60,000 nt of DNA from Liolophura sinensis (lineage: Eukaryota; Mollusca; Polyplacophora; Chitonida; Chitonidae). Under the pieces are notes generated by a model, which saw only the letters and a program-made list of their open reading frames with translations, was not told where the DNA came from and ran no database searches. The stretch covers positions 83,064,644 to 83,124,643 of the forward strand of contig NC_088295.1 of the NCBI RefSeq assembly GCF_032854445.1, read 5' to 3'. The position numbers and the translations under genes are program-made. Below, in pieces: positions 1 to 13,891 of the stretch; the stretch's first letter is position 1; every line of letters begins with the position of its first letter.

Positions 1-412
1 TAAAATCAAATAAATTACAGTAGTTACAAATCATTAATTTATTTTGAAACATGACATCACATCTCATTATATAAGGCTTAACATGATATCAAAATTGTCG
101 GTGTATTTTTCTGGGGTTCAGTGGGTCTATTACGCAAAGAAAGGGCACTTCGTGCTACATTCCTATAGCTACATGCACCACGGCAGAGATTGTTGTTGAT
201 GTCGCCATTATAATGTGCATACATGTATGACTTACATATACTTCACACATATATTTATGCCAAAAGATTTATTTATCAAGACGAACTCGTACTTTAACTC
301 CAATCCAAAGAATAGTAGCTGTCAACGATCTATATCATATTATATTTTGCAATAAGTACAAGGAAATAACAACCGAGAAATGCAACCATTTATATTTTCT
401 AAACGGACTTAC

Positions 413-509
413 TTGGCGGCTGTATATTTACATCGGCCCTGGAAGTCATAAGCCAGTCCATCACAGGTTTCAAAGTGAGGGTCACCGCTAATCTTGCACA
501 CGCAGGCAG
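413..509 (-). CDS. Start of von Willebrand factor type D domain 3 (partial, runs off window)
   Basis: 97 nt, phase 1 to phase 2, acceptor TCCTAG, donor AA|GTAAGT. ACVCKISGDPHFETCDGLAY, DFQGRCKYTAA. The GDPH motif is kept, but the usual F-D-G is C-D-G and an extra C-V-C precedes it, so this VWD differs from the first two. The rest of the domain lies beyond position 1. Positions 1-412 are intronic; I see nothing else in them. Confidence 0.88.
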
Positions 510-3500
510 CTAGGACACAGCAGGACAGACACATTAAAACACAGCCTTCTCTCTAACATCTTTTTGACTCTAACATTTATTCTAATTTCTGTTTATATTG
601 TATCAGTTCTACAATAAAGTCAAAAGTCAAAACGGAAGGTTTCAATGGCAGATGTTTAAGTTAGTGTCCTGCCACAGTCTTAAGTTGAATATACATTTTA
701 GTCCACACATTTTAGTATCTCTGTAATCTGTATTAAGAATGAAACAAAAATTAACTAAAACAGCGTCAGTTTCAAAAATTTTGTGTCAACGTTAATGCTG
801 TACAAATGACTAGATATTTCAGACAGGATGTAGTGACGCACACAAAAGCAAATCTTGGCTCGATGTCCCGTTATAAATACGGTAACATATAGACAAATTT
901 TGACTTAACGTCTCACTTTTTACTTAGGATGTGGTGATCAACAAACAGACAAACTCTGACTCAATGTCTCGCTTTTCAGATAGATGTTGTGATAAACAAA
1001 CATACAAACTCAGACTTAAAGTATCAATTTTCACATAGCAGGATGCCCTACAGACAGACACATTCTGACTCAATGTCTCAGTAACATAGATTGTAGTAGC
1101 CTATAGACCGACTGACTCAGTGTCTCGCTTTTCACATAGAATGTGGTGACCAACAAACAGACAAAACTCTTATTCAATGCCTCACCATTGACAATGTAAG
1201 ACAAAGACAAACTGTGGCTTGATACCTCGCTATTATATGTAAGGTATCATTTTGCAGCATAGGCCTGTTAACAGACATCAACATGCACACAATGTTATAT
1301 ACGTGCAGATGTTATTTGAGGCCAATGTTATCAAATTACAACAAAATTGATGAGTTGGGTCTGGACTTACAGTGGCAGCCGACTTCACTGTAGGGGTCGC
1401 CAGTCTTGCCACGTTTACAAGCACACTGGAAACCTGGATCTTGGTTGTAACATCGGGCGTTGGGGCCACAAGCGTTCTCCATCTCCTTACATTCATTAAT
1501 ATCTGCAAAGATACGTAAGGCTATATACAACCCAGCTACTTCATGCTTGGCAATAAATATTGTGTGGCAGCATTACCACATCGGATCAAAAGAATAAGAG
1601 TAAACTTACAATTATACTATTAACAGGGTTGAAAGAAAGTTTACCTCACTGGTGTTCAGGCCAGTGAGCAAGAAACTTCCACTTAGATGTGATGATACGG
1701 CAGGAAAAAAGACGAGAAATAAAAAGATCATATATCACATAAAGAAATTAAATATTTTAAAGCAAAATGAATAGGAGAAATGAAAAACACTGTACATCCA
1801 CTGAAAACATCTCATCCTTACCAACACATTCCCCTTTCGAATTGCGCCTGGAGCCATCTGCGCAATCAGGAACTGAAAAAAAAGTTCAGATATTCTTAAT
1901 GATATAAGCCTTTAGAATTCACCTATAAACCTTGCACAATGTAATTATACTAACAGACATCATATAAATGAATGCACTGTAAAATCCTTACAAAACCTAT
2001 ACAAATCAACATCACTTTCCCTTTGCTCATGCGCATGTAATAGTATTGTTACTATGCTTCCATGGATAAAGTGTAGAAGATACAAAGATTAACGATAGAT
2101 ATTGGACGGGAAACACAATGACAGGTCCCTCCACATAAGCTCAGATGAACTTACAAAGTTGTCAAATCCCTCAAGCTGGAAGAATTACACAAGTCAAATT
2201 TTGAACTACCAAGCATAACAGCCATCAGATAATGAGACGTACTTGCAATACAGATTTTTCCATCTCCTGCGAATCCAACATTGCACGCACACTCATAGGT
2301 TCCTTCTTTGTTAATACAGACAGCATCCTTGGCGCAGCGATGAGTTCCAAGAGCACACTCATCCTCATCTGATAACAACAACAATATGGTTAGACCCACA
2401 AATGTCTTGCACATTCTGTTAAGTCTTACAAACAGATTAAATTCAACTCCTCTGATACAAACAAAGTCCAGTGTACATCAATTTCACATATGTGGTCAGG
2501 TGCATGTTTGCACAGATGTGTCAATTCCATACCAGTCTTCAGTTAAGTACCAGATTTACATTACATACATTAAGGTAGATCAGACTGGATGCGGATGCTC
2601 AAAAAGATCAGGCCAGATTTACATTACACACATTACATTGGGTCACGCTGGATGCAGATGCTCAAAAAGATCAGGCCAGATTTACCTTACAACCATTACA
2701 GTGGGTCAGACTAGATGCACGTGCTCAAAAGTTGTTTATAAAGAATATGACAAAATGTCAGGTTCGGAAATTTCAGCATATAGCTCCTGAATTACACTTT
2801 ACAAAATCTGTCAAGAAAATGTAGAATTCCACACACAAAAAACTGTGTAACAGCTTCCTCGCTAAAATCACATAAAGTCTATGGGTGGGATGGTGTGTTG
2901 TTGCCGGGTAAAATACACCTTTACGTGTTTGAACAAGATCAAAAATAAATTACCGTCACATCTGTCGACTCCGTTTCCGTTACGCCATCCACGTTTACAG
3001 TGACAACCTCGAACACCCTTCCTGACGGCACAGCGTGCTTTGGGGTGACACTTGGGGCCTGGGGATTCGTGGAAATTCCCACCGATTTGACAGGTTCTGA
3101 TTGTCTTACAGTCATCAGACATGAAACTGGTGTCAACCTGAAGTCAAAATCAACACCAAACTGTGACTCTGATCTCATTTGTAATGGAATGGAACAGAGG
3201 GCACTTTCACAAAACTGCCTAAGTCGTATTTCTCGTAACACGTTAAAAGACGTGGTCTAGGTTATAATGCGATAAGGCGGCGTCATTTACGAGAAAAGTT
3301 ACGCAGAATTGATTCACGAATGTTTGTGAAAGAGTGCCCAGGATAAAAAGTGTGTCCTATCAAACCATTACGCCTATCATTGGTGAGAGTCAAAAGCGTT
3401 GAGAGGTTATCTGCAGAGATTGGAGAAAGTTATGGGTAAAGGGGGAATTTAATGTAAAATTGGCACATACCCAATGCGGATGTTTGCTAATTCTGCTGTT

Positions 3501-6500
3501 ATTAACACAAGTTTATCAGAAGAGGTTAAATTATAGCTATGTACCATTATAAGAAATAAGTGCTCCATGTGGATTTTGTCTTTCAAGAAAGAAAGAAAAG
3601 CGAATATTTTGAGAAATGTGTCTCGCAAGAATAAAATATGTCTTCAAAAATTTTGTCGTGTATTTTTTTAAAAAGAGTATTATACGATGGCGACCATCAT
3701 TATGGTGAACGGAAACCCGACAGGGCGTTGGGGAAACCCATGGTAATCTGCAGGTTGCTGAAAGACCTTCCCAAGTAAGACCGATTGCATTTGCTACTGA
3801 CTAATTGCGCTACGCTGGCATGCTAACAATAAGCCATTAAGGCATGCTAACAGTTAAGCCTTCTTACTTGGGCATAAGATCAATGCCTTAACGACCAAAA
3901 TCCACGAAATGTATGACGGTATGACCCAGAGGGTTTACTTACTGGAACATATCCTCTGTCCATGTCCATACAGCCACACTGCTCAGGCTTTACACATTTG
4001 TCTCCGCTAAGGACAAGACCTTTTTTACAGACACAGCCCTCAACATCTGGAAGAGTACAAGAGCTGGGGTCCATCTTGGGATTAGCACAAGTCCTGGGGC
4101 AGGCTGATGTCAGGGGTTGATACACCATGTTTTCACCACAGGCCATCGCTGAAAAACACACAAAAGAATTTAGTTCACTTGTTTTACAGAAGGTACAAAC
4201 TCTTCCAATAAATTTAAAATTGTTTTGTATGATTTAGCTTTCTGTTCCCCTTTCAATGAATAAATAACTTATTTAGTTTTACATGATATAGTTGACAAGA
4301 CTTCTTCACAAGACAAATTATTATTACACTATCTCTAACCTACTCAACATATAAAACTGATTACAGCTGTACTTGTTCACCCTGCCATGTCCAGCACAGA
4401 TAAATGCATACATCATATAATCATATCAGCATAAACACTTCATAATGATAAAGAATAGTTACAATATGCTGTAAGAATAAATCAAAATGGCCAAGTTGCC
4501 ATGGATTCGTAAGACACCAGAACACCTCATAGACCTTGTGTACTTGGATTTTTTCTTTCGTGAACTACACAAAAGTCATGCCATGCACTCTTATTAAAGA
4601 CTTTATGAAAAAACGCCACAGAACTTCGGCAGCACTTTATCATGACAGTCTCTCGCCCCAGCCACAGTACTCATGCGCATTGTAAGTCATCAGGTTTATT
4701 TTTCATACCTTAATTATAATTTAACTGATCTAAACGCACAATAAATTACGTGACTGTGGTGAGTGGTAACACGCCTTAGAATGTGCTGGAAGTTTACACC
4801 GATCAATTTCTCATTATTAAAGATGTGGGCATAGTTGGGGCAGAATTGTGTCTGTTGCTCGTATATGACCTTTATATATCACCTTTAAATATAGTTTCAA
4901 AGACTGAATAATGTAAACGGTCCATGGAATAACAAAGGTTACATTGGCCCTTGTACGTAAATAATCTGACTTAACATATGAACCCTGTCTGGCCATGGTG
5001 TAAACAACTGAGGCCTCTTTACTACTGCAATATTTCCCCACATCCTGCGTTATCAGCACTAAGAACAAAACTCAAATATCGGTACACTAGCATCCACATT
5101 AACACACTCACGGCAGAAGTCTTTAGTCCTGAAATGTACATCAACACCATATCCACGGCAGATATCGGCAAACTCAGCCAGGCTATCGCACAGCTCAGTC
5201 TCCTTGTTCTCATAGTCCATACAAAGATCATAGAAACAGTTGTCAACCAGATCATCAATGATATGCTCTCCATCATCCTCCTGCGTCATTACTGAAAAGA
5301 AAAGCACGTTGATATCATACAGAAGACCTTTGACTACATTTAACATGTGTATGTCCATATTCCTTTAACCATGTTACATTTGTACATGTATGCGTAATAC
5401 TTTGAAAATGCTGCATGTGTAATATTTTAACATAGTTACTTTATGTTACACGTATATGTGTAATATTTTAACAATGTCACATGTGTATGTGTATTACTTT
5501 AACGAGGTTTTATGCGTATGTGTATTATTTTGACAACCTTACACGTGTATGTGTATTATTGCGACCATGTTACACGTGTATGGGTAATAATTCAGCAATC
5601 CTGTTTTTGTAAACTAACACTCAAAGAATACAAGACTGAGACCCCAGTCAGTCGGGGGAGAAGTAAACTACATTAAACTTACTTTCTCCAATACAATCCG
5701 CAAATGGCCCGTCAATATTGCTGATCATCCCGCACATGCTGTCGGATTCAACCTGTTCACGGGCCATCTCCGTTGGACACTCTTCGACATTATCTTGTGG
5801 TGCTTTGCACCTGAAAAAACACACATTGTGATTAGTCCACAACCAAACACACAATGTGGTTAGTCCAGAACCAATCACACACTGTGATTAGTCCACAACC
5901 AATCACACATTGTAATTAGTCCACAACCAATCACACACTGTAATTAGTCCACAACCAATCACACATTGTGATTAGTCCACAACCAATCACACATTGTGAT
6001 TCGTCCACAACCAACAACACACTGTGGTTAGTCCACAACCAATCACACACTGTCCACAACCAACCACAAACTGTGGTTAGTCCACAACCAATCACACACT
6101 GTGATTAGTCCACAACCAAACACAAACTGTGGTTAGTCCACAACCAATCACACTCTGTGATTAGTCCACAACTAATCACAAACTGTAATTAGTCCAAAAC
6201 CAACCACACACTGTGGTTAGTCCACAACCAAACACACACTGTGGTTCGTCCACAACCAAACACACACTGTGGTTAGTCCACAACCAATGACACTCTGTGG
6301 TTAGTCCACAACCAATCACACACTGTAATTTGTCCACAAGCAATCGCACACTGGGATTAGTCCACAACGAAACACACACGGTGATTAGTCCACAACCAAT
6401 CACGTCCTGTGGTTAGTCCACAACCAGACACACACGGTGATTAGTCCACAACCAGTCACGTACTGTGGTTAGTCCACAACCAAACACACACTGTAATTAG

Positions 6501-9500
6501 TCCACAACCAATCACGTAATGTGATTAGTCCACAACCAGACACACACGGTGATTAGTCCACAACCAGTCACGTACTGTGGTTAGTCCACAACCAAACACA
6601 CACTGTGATTAGTCCACAAGTAATCGCACCCCTGATCCCCTCAATGAGGAAGCCTGTCAAATTTCCCTTCAGGCAGTTCTATTAAAAACTGAATGAGGGT
6701 CAGCTAGAAAGTGTGAAAATGTCAGTGGAAACGCAATGTAACTTGCTAGGTTGTTGTTTGTGGTCTTATATAAAACACAAGATGAAAGGATTTGACATGC
6801 AGATGAACTGTCAACTTGTTTTATTTCCCCCAACAGGTGCTGTATTTGACTAAATGTTTGGCCCGTAAAAATGTTGTTTCAGAGCCACACAAAGGCCGTG
6901 AAATGATATTTTTAATGCTATCGCTTACTTTTTTCTGATAAGAAATTAATCAAAGTTCCCACAAAAGTGACTTTCTAAGGTGGATGAAAACACAGTGAAA
7001 CAAATATGTCACAGGAAGAAAAGCATAGGTGGAATACAAGAGGTTGGTGAGAAAATAATGAAACACAAATAAATCTGTTGAATAGACTGGTGAAAGTGTA
7101 TGACATACCCTTCTGACCAGTCCTCACTGACGACTCTCCACGTGTCTCCAAATACAGCAAATCTCTGTTTCTTGCCCAGCTCCAACTCCCCTATGTCCTC
7201 TCCGTATCTGTCCACGAGGTCATCATCCTTCTTACCATTGAAGTTACCACACAGACCACACATGCCGCTAATGAAAAGGAGCAGAATATTACAAGGCTGA
7301 AAATTTGATAGAGTTTTGTTCAGATAGAGTGAGTGAGTGCTTGGGGTTTAACGTCGTTCTCAACAATTTTTCAGTCATATGACGACGAAGGAATCATTAG
7401 GGTGCATGTACGTGTAATGTGCCTCCTTGTTGCAGGACGGATTTCCACCGCTCTTTTATTTAGTGCTGCCTCACTGAGGCGACTTACTGAAGGCAAGCAA
7501 GCCGCCCCGCCCGAGCCATTATACTGATACGGGTCAACCAGTCGTTGCACTATCCCCTCATGCTGAACGCCAAGCGAGGAAGTTACAACTTCCTCTCTTA
7601 AAGTCTTAGGTGTGACTCGATCAAGGATTAATCCTGGATCTACCGGTCCCGAAGCGGACGCTCTACCAACTGTGCTATCTGGGCCGGTTGTTCAGATAGA
7701 GACAGGGCATCTAACTTTAACAAATATTTAAGTAGTGAACCTGGTCTGGTCATGGTGTAAATGGTTGAGTGAACCGGAGCAAAAAAAGGGCAGTGTGGCA
7801 GCGTAACCACAGAAATCCAGCCTCTTGTCACCTGAGGGCAATTTATTTAAGACACAAGTTAATTAACAAACTTTTGTTTGCATTAAAAGAAAGTTTCAGA
7901 CGAAAAGAATTCCATTTTGGAGATTGCATTTATAACATAGTACATTTATTTTCACCTAGAGCACGAGCAAATTGATAAATAAACTTTTGCCTATATGAAG
8001 ACAGCGCATATATTCTCAACCAGGACCTGTAAATCGATAAATACTCTTTTCTTCACATGAAAGCAGTGGTTTACTTTCAACACAAATGGGACACAAGTAC
8101 TTAGGAAGTGAACTCGTTATACTTTATAGCCAATTTAGACAATCCATGTGAACAAAAGAGAACATCAAAAGCACATTTTGAGAGTATGGGCGATGTGTAG
8201 TAAAGTTGGGCTTACATGTTTTTGTAGATATTTGATGGAATTGAGGCAGACACTCTGGAGTCTCCGTCGTATTCCACTCTGAGGAAGTCTGTTTGGACGA
8301 GCATGCTGCGGCCCTTTTGTGTAATCTCCACCCCAGGGAGGTCCGGATGATTGGTGACCGGCAAGAAGTATTGAACGCCTACCCACTGAAATACGCACAT
8401 GGTACATCACACATCAGTGAATAGCATAGAGCAATAAATATATGTACATGAAATACCAAAGTAGGAGCTTCCAAACAATCGCCTCATTAAGCATTTTGTC
8501 TGAGGCCCCTAAGGCTGTTTAGGCAGTTTTACATAAAGTTTACTAACGTTTGTTTTTCCACCGATATGGCATGCTAATAAAAACCATTGCATTAGAGCAG
8601 TTTCTTCCATCCATAAAAATTGCCACTGTTCATTAAGTGAAATATTTCTGAGACGGGTCTCAGCGATGGGTCTTTTACCTGCTAAATGACCTAGGAGGAA
8701 ATCGCTTACCTCGCCACCATCTAATGGTTTCTCTATTTCCTCTGTGAGCTTACTAATGTACACATTGCCTCTGCCTGGCCCTAGCTGGATACGGCTGTTG
8801 CCAATCTTCACTAGAACATATCTGGCAAAGGACACACGTGGGCTCTTGTCGGGTTTATGCCAGTTCTTCACCTCAACATTGAAGTAGGGCACATTACAGA
8901 CGCCTGATGTCGGGCAGGGCTTGACCAAGGTGTAGGTACAAGTGCCCATGTAGTCAATCTTGATGCCGTCAAAGGTGAAGTAGTGAGGGTCACCAGAGCC
9001 TCGGCAAGTCGCCCAGCCTGTCAAACAGAAGCGTGCAGGTTTTTCAATGCATTGTCTAACGCTCCATCACAATGGTTCTGTCGTGTTTGGCACTACCCTA
9101 ATTCCTCAAACTTTTCGGACATGAGAGAGCAACTTTCAGTGCCATTAATGTACATTTTTTCATTGGGCACCTTAAGGACTTACAGAATGGAGCCATTAGA
9201 ATATGCTTGAATAAACACCTTGCAAACATGCGAAAAGGTTGAAGAATTATAGTAGATTATCATTCCAATTTTAATCTAATCCACACTAGACACTAGACAT
9301 GTACATTTATCAGCCAGTCGAACAAGAGCGTCCGTCAACTTTTGGACATAAAATGGTAGAGACTGGAATCCGCCATGGCTGATTAAGACTATATTACTTA
9401 ACCTCACTTTTCATAAATTATGAAACACAGACTTTACGAAAATGTTTATCAAGCAAACTTTTCGAACCATTTCAGTCACAGGATGAAGAATGTATCTAAA

Positions 9501-12500
9501 ACTAGCTTAGTACAAAACAATTCCAGTAGGAACCTAGCTCAATTTATAAAAACATCTGGAACAGCATTCCATTTTTATGCATTAGTAAAATATAACTTAA
9601 TGACCATTTCAATGTGTTTATAACATGTAATCACACCATGAAATGTATTTGTCTGTTATATGTTACATTTATTAAAGTCCATACATTACTAAAAATTCAT
9701 TACTGTATCACAATACACCAGGTTCACGTACAAATTGTGCAGTGCTACAGTTGATGTTAGTTCTTACCTTCACACTTCATTTTTCCAGCAATTTCGACCA
9801 AGTTGCCTTTTTTACACTGGCATGTATATGAGCCAATGGTGTTTTTACACTTGGATCCTTTAGGACATTTGTGGGTGCGTTCTCTACATTCGTTAATATC
9901 TAAAAACAGAAAATAAAGTTATATTTACAAGAGAATGGCCTCATGCACATGCAATTTCATTCCTTTGTTTAATAGAAATAATCAAAGAAAGATAAAATAC
10001 TGCGATGACCAAAATAAACTTCTTCATAGTTACTTTGCTTATTCTTTATACCCAACCCTGGCTAATTTAATAGTATTCATACTGATGTTCAGACTCCCCA
10101 AAAGATCAAACATGTTTACCCAATTATTTCAGTTTAGAATTTTAACAAAACTTCAATTCATTTTTGCTTCGTAGCATAAAACTTTTATGACTGTAAAGCA
10201 CTATAGTTGTGACCGAAAATACATGTAGCAGTGTAAGGTTTAAAAACTTCTTTTTAACATGTGGTTTAACCTTGTTCGCTTTTATTCCAATTGTTTATAT
10301 GATCAGTGACGGGAAGCACAAAATGCCTGTATTCTCGTATTATTGATTGGTCTGCACTATCTGACCAAAGGCTTGTATTCCAGACTAAATGATTAGTCCG
10401 TGCTATGCATGGGCGAATTAGCCTTGTTGGTTGATTGGTTGGTGCTGTTTCACCAAATGCCTGTATTCTATCCATGTTGATTGGTCGGTACTATCTGACC
10501 AAAGACTGGTATTCTTGTGTTACTGATTAGCGGGTGTATTCTGACCAAATGCCCCTATTCTAGCCTTTACAGACTAGTTCATGCTATCTGACCATATACC
10601 AGGTAACCCACTCACCCTGACACTTTCCAGACTTCTTGTTGAGCTTGAAGCCGTCTCCCTTGATAACTGGAACCTTGCCTTCGGTTTGTTCAGTGCTCAC
10701 ACACTCATCTGCAGATTTAATCCAGTCCCTGTCAGCATCCTTATTGGGCTTTCGTTCGTCGGCTTGAGGCTCGTCAACTGCATCATTTCCATCCGAGTTT
10801 TTAGTGAATTTTTTCCAACCTTTCTCCTTCCGTATCCGATTTTTCTTGCCACCACCTGTCTTTTTCTTTTCCAAAATATTTTTAATAAATTCCTTGTTTT
10901 GGCCTCGAAGTTTTGCGAACACTTCAGCCTTCATCCTTTCAATCTTCTCACTCTTTTTCTTCTTATTACGCCTGCTCTTTCCTTTACTCTTACTTTTGCT
11001 CTTGTTCTTAGATTTCCGCTTCTTTGTTTTTCTGTCCTTACGACGACTTCCACTTTCAGAGCTTCCGGATTCAGAGCTTCCGGATTCAACGGAGTTATCG
11101 AATGCAAACAAGTCTTCCAAAAAGTTTTGAGCTGGTGCAGCCTCTAAAGAACCACTCTCATCTGATCCTTTGCCACGGCGTTTCTTGGCTTTAGCCTTTC
11201 TCCTCTTACCGCTTACACCCTCGTTACTAGAGCTACCTTTGCTTTTGCTTTTGGACCCTCTTTTCTTGCCGTTTCCACTTCTTGATCCTGAACTTCTCTT
11301 TTTGCCCAGCAGTTTTTCCAGCACATTATCATCATCATCAGAGCTTCCTCCACTACTCTTCTTTCCCTTGCTCTTCTTTCCCCTACTCTTCTTTCCCTTA
11401 CTCTTCTTTCCCTTACTCTTTCTTCCCTTGCCCTTGCTGCCTTTTCCACTCTTATTCCTACTTTTCTCTTCTGAACTGGACTTTTTGATCAACAGTTTTT
11501 TCAGCAAATCATCTTTGTCAGAGCTTCCTCCACTACTTTTCTTTCCCTTTCTACTTTTCTTCTTACTTGCCTTTCCAGACTTGTTCTTACTTGCCTTTCC
11601 AGACCTGTTCTTACTTGCCTTTCCAGATCTGTTCTTACTTGCCTTTCCAGATCTGTTCTTACTTGCCTTTCCAGACTTGTTCTTACTTGCCTTGTTCAGA
11701 GCTTTTCCACTCTTATTCCTACTTTTCTCTTCTGAACTGGACTTTTTGATCAACAGTTTTTTCAGCAAATCATCTTTGTCAGAGCTTCCTCCACTACTTT
11801 TCTTTCCCTTTCTACTTTTCTTCTTACTTGCCTTTCCAGACTTGTTCTTACTTGCCTTTCCAGACCTGTTCTTACTTGCCTTTCCAGATCTGTTCTTACT
11901 TGCCTTTCCAGATCTGTTCTTACTTGCCTTTCCAGACTTGTTCTTACTTGCCTTTCCAGATCTGTTCTTACTTGCCTTTCCAGACTTGTTCTTACTGGCC
12001 TTTCCAGACTTGTTCTTACTTGCCTTTCCAGACCTCTTCTTACTTGCCTTTCCAGACCTCTTCTTACTTGCCTTTCCAGACTTGTTCTTACTTGCCTTTC
12101 CAGACCTCTTCTTACTTGCCTTTCCAGACCTCTTCTTACTTGCCTTTCCAGACCTCTTCTTACTTGACCTGGACTTCTTTTTCTCGTCACTGTCATCTTC
12201 CTCGCTGCTGATTCCTTTTCTATTCTTTCTCCTCCTCCTCCTCCTGCCAGGACGAACCTTCAAGATTTTCAGCCAGTCCTTCTTTGGCTTACTTCTTTTA
12301 TATGGTTCATCATCTAGAGCTGGTTCAACCTGAGACAAATCCACTCCTTCTTTACAGTCGTTAGGTTCTGAAATATGATGCAGTGAAAATGACAAATTAT
12401 ACAAAGATCAATTTCACACTCAAAAAATGGGGTGAGACTTGTTGGCAGGCTATACAGTTTAGTTTACTTGTTTCCCTAATTATAAGATGTAATTTCGACA

Positions 12501-13817
12501 TAAATTTAAAGCGGAAGAGATTTGATGTTCTGTATACGTGATTTTGCCGTGGTCTATATTAATGAATTCGATTAACAAGATGCAAAATATATATCTTTAA
12601 AATTTTCTATTTTTGCAAATGTGTATTAAATGGCTAGAAATTCCACCCAGATATGCTTAGCCTGAGTTGTTGGTGCTACTTGGGTTGACAGTTTTAATCT
12701 AAAAGCAGTTCTTAAGACCCCTGTAACAGAACTATGACGCTGACTGTATTTACAGAGTAACTAGGATAGGCATGGTCTGGCAAGATTTCTCACTCACTTC
12801 TTTTTCAATCTGCATTGGCAAACCAGCAAGGAATACCATTTTATTAGCTACACAACTAAATCTAATCATTCATACATACACATTTCAACTGTTTTCAAGC
12901 AAATTTGACCACTGCCATTGTAAAAACGAAGCTGATAGTGAAGAGGAGGGTGCACAACACAAAGATTAGCTGAGGAATACTATGCTTATTAGACGCTACT
13001 AGTAAATTATTGTTTATTTATTATTGAAAACTTTAATATATTTTCTAGTAATATATAATCAACAGAAGGCTGGTTTTCTTATGAGTGAAAGTAAAATGGA
13101 CTTGGAACTTGATAGGCTTTCCTGTGCCCGGTTGTCGTATTTACAGCTTACGTGTAGGGCTCTAGCATGAACACAATAGAACTTTCACCTATGCAGAAGG
13201 AGTTGGCACATGGGCGGCTATGAGTGAAATCAGCTCAATACTCACGTGAGCAGGTCTTTTTGTCATCTCCCATGGTCGTGCCAGCTGGGCATATGCACCT
13301 GTAGCTTCCACGCAGGTTCACACATCTGTGAGAACAACCACCCTTATCCTTCTGACGACACTCGTTGATATCTACATGAGAAAACAGACATACCGCATTA
13401 CACTGCAAATCCAAAGGGGTCAGACTTCTAACATTCAGAACAATGCTATACATCTTGAAAGGGCCATTAGGCAACCAAATGAAGTAATCATGTGCAATAA
13501 TTTCTAGATTTTTTTGAGGTATGAATTCAACTAACCAACCCAAAGATACACTTTCATACAGTAGATTCTTCGGTAAACTTGCAGATTTATAATGTCATCA
13601 AAAGGCCTCTTTCCAAATGGTCCTAACACTGCCTCTGCTGTCGTCAGCACCACTACAAATCTCATCATGCACACTTTTCATAAAAAGCAATGTATTTTTC
13701 CACATAATTCTATTTGTAAATCTGTGAGTTTTTTCTCCAAGCTGGAATAGGAAATGAATATCACCATTCCACAAAAGTGTTCATTTAAATACATTCATTG
13801 CTTTATTGAGAAATCAG

Positions 13818-13891
<74 letters not shown>

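Noticed and set aside
10581-11147. 188-codon plus-strand hydrophobic frame
   Set aside because: Antisense to the basic C-terminal part of the Lys/Ser exon (Lys codons AAG/AAA read as Leu/Phe). Not a membrane protein gene.
11170-12333. 387-codon plus-strand open frame rich in Phe/Leu (repeats of LLAFPDLF)
   Set aside because: It is the antisense shadow of the Lys/Ser repeat exon. The 24-bp period keeps it open, and the minus-strand exon has splice sites, phase agreement and Cys ends.
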